Positions 1 through 5,653 of a stretch of DNA of 5,653 nt are shown here, piece after piece; position 1 is the stretch's first letter; each line of letters begins with the position of its first letter. Source of the DNA: an uncultured Clostridia bacterium (GTDB taxonomy: Bacteria > Bacillota > Clostridia > Christensenellales > Borkfalkiaceae). A model generated the notes under the pieces. The model ran no database searches, was not told where the DNA came from, and worked only from the letters and a program-made list of their open reading frames with translations. A program made the translations under genes and the position numbers. The stretch is from positions 1 to 5,653 of the forward strand of contig CAMWUS010000102.1 of the NCBI GenBank assembly GCA_947177495.1, read 5' to 3'.

Positions 1-1702
1 GCACGGGGACGACGATAACCGTCACCACACCGCCGAGCAGAGCGAAATAGACCAAATACGACAATAGCAACGCGCTGACCGTTTGCAACGCCGCATACGC
101 TATCGCGCGCTTTGCGCCGAGCTCCCGCGAAGTTGCCGCGATTGCGGAAACGCAGGGCGAACAGGCAAGCATGAACGTGGCGAAAGCAAACCCGCTTGCG
201 GCAGAATAAGGGAAGCCGCCGTAGAACATAGAGAGAGCGCCCGCCACATTTTCCTTGGCTATCAAGCCCGAAAGCGCGGCATAGGCAATCTTCCAATCGT
301 TCATGCCGATGGGCGCGAACACCCACCTCAAGCCCCCGCACAGCGTTGCCAGCATGCTCTCTTCCGTTGAACACAAATGAAACGAGAAGTCGAACGACGA
401 GAGCAACCACGACAGCATGAAGAATGCGAGGACGATCGTTGCTACTTTTATTATAAACTGTTTGAGCTGAAAGAGCAAGGATTTTAGCACGAAAAGCGGA
501 CGGGGAATTTGCAGGGGCGCAAGCTCCATTACGAACGGCGCTTTCTCTTTGCCGCGAAGCAGGAACGCCGCACCGACGGAAAGCAGAATCCCGAGTGCGT
601 ATAGCCCTGCCGCCGCCAAAAACGGGTTGGGCGAAAAGGATGCGGCGAGCGTTAAAAACACGGGCAGTTTGGCACTGCACGGCACGTACGGCAAACACGC
701 CACTACCCGACGCTGTATCTTTTTATCGTCCAAGCCGCGCGTGGTTAAAATCGCCGCGCTCGTACAGCCGAAACCCATAAGAAGAGAAAACACCGCTCTG
801 CCGTTTAGCCCAAGCTTCCCGAAAAAACCGTCGGTCAAATAGGCAAGGCGGGATAAAAAGCCGCTTTCTTCGAGAATGAGAAGCGCGAAAAACAAAATAC
901 AAATTTGCGGCAAAAAGCAGAGCACGCCGCCGAGACTTCCCAAAAGCCCGTTGATAACAAAGCTTTTCAACACGGGCGAAGAAATCCCCTCCGCCGCGCC
1001 CGCAAGCGTTTCGGTAAACAGCCCTTCGATTGCATTCTTTAATAAATCCCCGGGAAGATTGGGCGCAAAAGTGATGAAAAATGTAAACAAAACGAGCAGG
1101 ATAAACAGCGGAATGCAAACGGGTGCGGAGAGCAACAGCCCGTCCAAACGCGAAAGCCCCTCCCGCACGGGTGTGTAAACTTCCGCAAGTACCTCTTCCG
1201 CGCGCACCGCCTTATCAGACGCTTGCGCGGGAAGAACTGCCGACAGCTTTTCCTTAATGCCCTTCTTCCCCTCTGCCGAAATGACGGGCACGCCGAGACG
1301 TTCGGATAGCGCGGCTTCGTCGATATTTCCCCCTTGGCGCAAAAAGGATTTTCGTTTCGTAAGCACGAGAATGCCTGCCTTCCCCTTTTTCAGTAACGCC
1401 AAAAACAGGGGCAGAGAACGCTCCAACCCCGCGCATTCGCTTACAAACACCACCGTGCCGTCGTGAGAAGCAAGGTAGTCGCGCGTGACTTTCTCTTCCA
1501 TGCTCATGCTTGCAAGAGAGTAAATGCCCGGCAAGTCGCACACCGTAACGCGCTTGCCGCCCAAATGCGCTTTGCGCTCCAAAACGTCTACCGTGACGCC
1601 GTGCCAATTCCCTACCTTGGCGCGCCCGCCCGTGAGTGCGTTGAAGAGCGTACTCTTCCCCGCGTTGGGATTACCGACGAGCAACAGCCTCATATCTTCC
1701 AT
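1..1702 (-). CDS. feoB: Ferrous iron transporter FeoB, divergent short form (3' end outside window)
   Basis: Inner-membrane Fe(II) permease with an N-terminal cytoplasmic G domain. The frame is open from ATG 1702 to the window edge: 567 residues, no stop, so the C-terminus is missing. Visible in order: P-loop GNPNAGKST (10-18), G2 region GNWHGVTVD (31-39, Thr37), G3 DLPG (56-59), LERSL (93-97), a G4 position that reads TKRK (115-118) instead of N-x-x-D, and a G5-like SAE (142-144). A short linker follows, then TM1 (about 194-213), the first pore motif GFGCTSAAI (310-318), CSAKLP (342-347), the second-gate-like AKE (482-484), and CSPC (514-517) before the last helices. E. coli FeoB has about 773 residues; this protein is far shorter, mainly through a reduced spacer between G domain and membrane. 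The start at 1702 has GGGGA upstream at workable spacing. ATG 1693 (MRLLLVG) also fits, giving an ATGA overlap with the feoA stop. Identity as FeoB is secure; true GTP specificity is uncertain. Confidence 0.95.
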   Translation of the reverse strand, partial: MEDMRLLLVGNPNAGKSTLFNALTGGRAKVGNWHGVTVDVLERKAHLGGKRVTVCDLPGIYSLASMSMEEKVTRDYLASHDGTVVFVSECAGLERSLPLFLALLKKGKAGILVLTKRKSFLRQGGNIDEAALSERLGVPVISAEGKKGIKEKLSAVLPAQASDKAVRAEEVLAEVYTPVREGLSRLDGLLLSAPVCIPLFILLVLFTFFITFAPNLPGDLLKNAIEGLFTETLAGAAEGISSPVLKSFVINGLLGSLGGVLCFLPQICILFFALLILEESGFLSRLAYLTDGFFGKLGLNGRAVFSLLMGFGCTSAAILTTRGLDDKKIQRRVVACLPYVPCSAKLPVFLTLAASFSPNPFLAAAGLYALGILLSVGAAFLLRGKEKAPFVMELAPLQIPRPLFVLKSLLFQLKQFIIKVATIVLAFFMLSWLLSSFDFSFHLCSTEESMLATLCGGLRWVFAPIGMNDWKIAYAALSGLIAKENVAGALSMFYGGFPYSAASGFAFATFMLACSPCVSAIAATSRELGAKRAIAYAALQTVSALLLSYLVYFALLGGVVTVIVVPV

Positions 1703-1914
1703 AGCTTGATCCCCGCGGCGGTTTCGCCGTCTAACGCCACGTGCGCGCTCCCCACCTGCAACAGCCAAGTACCGCGCTTGGGCGAGCCTTTGAGCAGCTT
1801 CAATTTAGCGCCCGTGAAAATTCCCAAAGAACGCAACCGCTCCTTTAACAGAACGGGCAATTCCACTTTCAGCACTACGGCGCGGTCGCCCCGCCGCAAA
1901 TCGTTCATCGTCAT
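1690..1914 (-). CDS. feoA: FeoA, small SH3-like cytosolic partner of the ferrous iron transporter
   Basis: FeoA is a small cytoplasmic SH3-like protein needed for full FeoB activity in species where both have been studied; its exact role is unsettled. The 74-residue product has the family pattern: DLRRGDRAVVLKV at 5-17, the RLRSLGIFTGAKLKLL stretch at 27-42 (the R-L-x-x-L-G-x-x-x-G signature), and a final strand pair ending in SAHVALDGETAAGIKL. The length is normal for the family. Its TGA stop overlaps the start of feoB (ATGA if feoB begins at 1693, 13 bases if at 1702), so the two are surely cotranscribed and probably translationally coupled. ATG 1914 gives MTMNDL; ATG 1908 (MNDL) is an equally plausible start. 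Neither has a recognisable Shine-Dalgarno sequence, which is odd for this window. Confidence 0.93.
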   Translation of the reverse strand: MTMNDLRRGDRAVVLKVELPVLLKERLRSLGIFTGAKLKLLKGSPKRGTWLLQVGSAHVALDGETAAGIKLWKI

Positions 1915-1927
1915 AATTTTAATAATG
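1912..1927 (-). promoter_or_regulatory. AT-rich imperfect dyad over the feoA start; candidate promoter -10 or operator
   Basis: On the plus strand this stretch reads CATAATTTTAATAATG, an imperfect inverted repeat (CAT-x-ATT / AAT-x-ATG, 12 of 16 positions symmetric). On the minus strand it supplies -10-like hexamers (TATTAA, TAAAAT) ending a few bases before the feoA ATG. Only about 36 bases separate the upstream terminator's T tract from that ATG, so any feoAB promoter must lie here or overlap the terminator. No good -35 hexamer is visible. It is not a good match to the Fur box, which has ATAAT inverted around one base. Treat as a candidate only. Confidence 0.25.
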
Positions 1928-1950
1928 CCGTTCGCGGCGCAAATATGACG

Positions 1951-1976
1951 AAAAAGCGCACGGAAATTCCGTGCGC
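1951..1976 (-). terminator. Rho-independent terminator after the DUF378 gene
   Basis: On the minus strand GCGCACGG pairs with CCGTGCGC around an AATTT loop (positions 1976 to 1956), followed at once by five T (1955-1951). The hairpin begins 24 bases after the stop codon at 2001. In the plus direction the hairpin is followed only by CTTTATC, so it should act mainly on leftward transcription. It separates the DUF378 unit from feoAB, leaving about 36 bases before feoA. Confidence 0.85.
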
Positions 1977-2000
1977 CTTTATCTCGAATTTTTCTTTTGC

Positions 2001-2243
2001 TTACGCTTCGCTCGTTTTCTTCGCTTCGCGGTTACCTTGAAGCTTCAACATTCCGTTCGTGATTATCGGGGAGATAATCAACCAAATTGCGGAAAGCGCA
2101 ATGAGCGAATACACGATGATCGCGCCGACGTTCATGGGACCGGGGAACACTAAGGTAACGAGATTGACGTTCCAAATACCCAAACCCCAGTTGAGCGCTC
2201 CGATAATAACGAGAACGTAAGAAATGATATTTGCAATAACCAT
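2001..2243 (-). CDS. DUF378-type small membrane protein, function unknown
   Basis: An 80-residue protein with two predicted membrane helices (about 3-22 and 38-60) and a short, charged C-terminal tail (NREAKKTSEA). The first helix contains IIGALNWGL at 13-21, the hallmark of the DUF378 family (small bacterial membrane proteins, often near this length, of unknown role). The segment WNVNLVTLVF after helix 1 also fits the family. The start at 2243 is chosen because GGAGGG lies at ideal spacing upstream. An in-frame ATG at 2270 would add nine residues, but they are polar, sit before the ribosome binding site, and have no site of their own. The gene is flanked by terminators on both sides, so it is probably a single-gene unit; neither rpoC nor feoAB suggests a function for it. 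Family assignment is confident, function is not. Confidence 0.88.
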   Translation of the reverse strand: MVIANIISYVLVIIGALNWGLGIWNVNLVTLVFPGPMNVGAIIVYSLIALSAIWLIISPIITNGMLKLQGNREAKKTSEA

Positions 2244-2247
2244 ACTT

Positions 2248-2253
2248 CCCTCC
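2248..2253 (-). promoter_or_regulatory. Ribosome binding site of the DUF378 gene
   Basis: Minus-strand GGAGGG, four bases before ATG 2243 (GGAGG core, five bases). It is a near-perfect Shine-Dalgarno sequence and decides the start at 2243 over the upstream in-frame ATG at 2270. Confidence 0.8.
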
Positions 2254-2300
2254 GCAATCATTATGCGCAATATTACGGGAGATATACAAACTTAATTACG
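2254..2300 (-). promoter_or_regulatory. Probable promoter region of the DUF378 gene (boxes ambiguous)
   Basis: This AT-rich gap between the rpoC terminator and the DUF378 ribosome binding site must hold that gene's promoter if the terminator is efficient. Candidate -10 boxes on the minus strand are CATAAT (2265-2260), with a weak TTGTAT (2289-2284) 18 bases upstream, and TAATAT (2275-2270) with no clear -35. The first would start the transcript almost on the ribosome binding site, so the second may be the real one. The sequence alone does not decide. Confidence 0.35.
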
Positions 2301-2302
2301 CT

Positions 2303-2336
2303 AAACAAAAAAGCGGCTTGCGCCGCTTTTTTTGTT
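2303..2336 (-). terminator. Rho-independent terminator at the end of rpoC
   Basis: On the minus strand GCGGC, loop GCAA, GCCGC (2326 to 2313) is followed by six T (2312-2307), beginning 16 bases after the rpoC stop. The flanking A and T tracts extend pairing to about 14 bases per arm with one unpaired base. The plus strand also ends in seven T (2327-2333), so the element is structurally bidirectional, but no plus-strand gene in the window would use it. Confidence 0.9.
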
Positions 2337-2342
2337 AGTTAA

Positions 2343-5653
<3,311 letters not shown>

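Noticed and set aside
83..842. Plus-strand open frames of 60-100 codons opposite feoB
   Set aside because: Low-complexity, basic translations with no family likeness, lying opposite conserved FeoB membrane segments.
723..1118. A minus-strand open frame of 131 codons inside feoB (and a similar one at 1254-1607)
   Set aside because: Both are shifted frames of feoB, whose own frame is open from 1702 to the window edge with recognisable motifs on both sides. They do not indicate a frameshift in feoB.
1912..1927. A true Fur box upstream of feoA
   Set aside because: The stretch has ATAAT as a direct repeat rather than the inverted ATAAT-N-ATTAT core; kept only as a weak dyad candidate.
2244..2270. 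N-terminal extension of the DUF378 protein from ATG 2270
   Set aside because: The added nine residues lie across and before the strong ribosome binding site of ATG 2243, and 2270 has no site of its own.

Overview
The window carries four protein genes, all on the minus strand. Read in transcription order (right to left) they are: the 3' three-quarters of rpoC (RNA polymerase beta' subunit), a small two-helix membrane protein of the DUF378 type, feoA, and feoB, which runs off the left edge. Both outer genes are cut by the window: rpoC lacks its 5' end and feoB lacks its stop codon. No RNA genes, mobile elements, CRISPR arrays or long repeats were seen.

The likely source is an anaerobic Bacillota bacterium, probably of the class Clostridia. 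RpoC has the Firmicutes form, with an uninterrupted trigger loop instead of the large insertion found in Proteobacteria. Its ending and its stretch after the active site look clostridial, and a FeoA/FeoB ferrous-iron uptake pair suits anoxic growth. Genus cannot be decided from the sequence.

Layout: 5653-2343 rpoC; 2342-2303 a strong rpoC terminator; 2243-2001 the DUF378 gene with a good ribosome binding site; 1976-1951 a second terminator; 1914-1690 feoA; 1702-1 feoB, overlapping the end of feoA. The window therefore holds three transcription units: the end of the RNA polymerase operon, a single-gene DUF378 unit, and the feoAB operon. The DUF378 gene has no evident functional link to its neighbours.

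The points most worth a second look are in FeoB. Its G domain keeps the P-loop, switch threonine and DxxG motifs, but the G4 guanine-specificity motif (normally N-x-x-D) reads TKRK. The spacer between G domain and membrane domain is much shorter than usual, and the first pore motif is altered. RpoC also has a roughly 48-residue expansion after the active site, and it is not followed by the ribosomal str-operon genes usual in Bacillota. No clearly new multi-gene system is visible; the window is mostly housekeeping with a divergent iron transporter.
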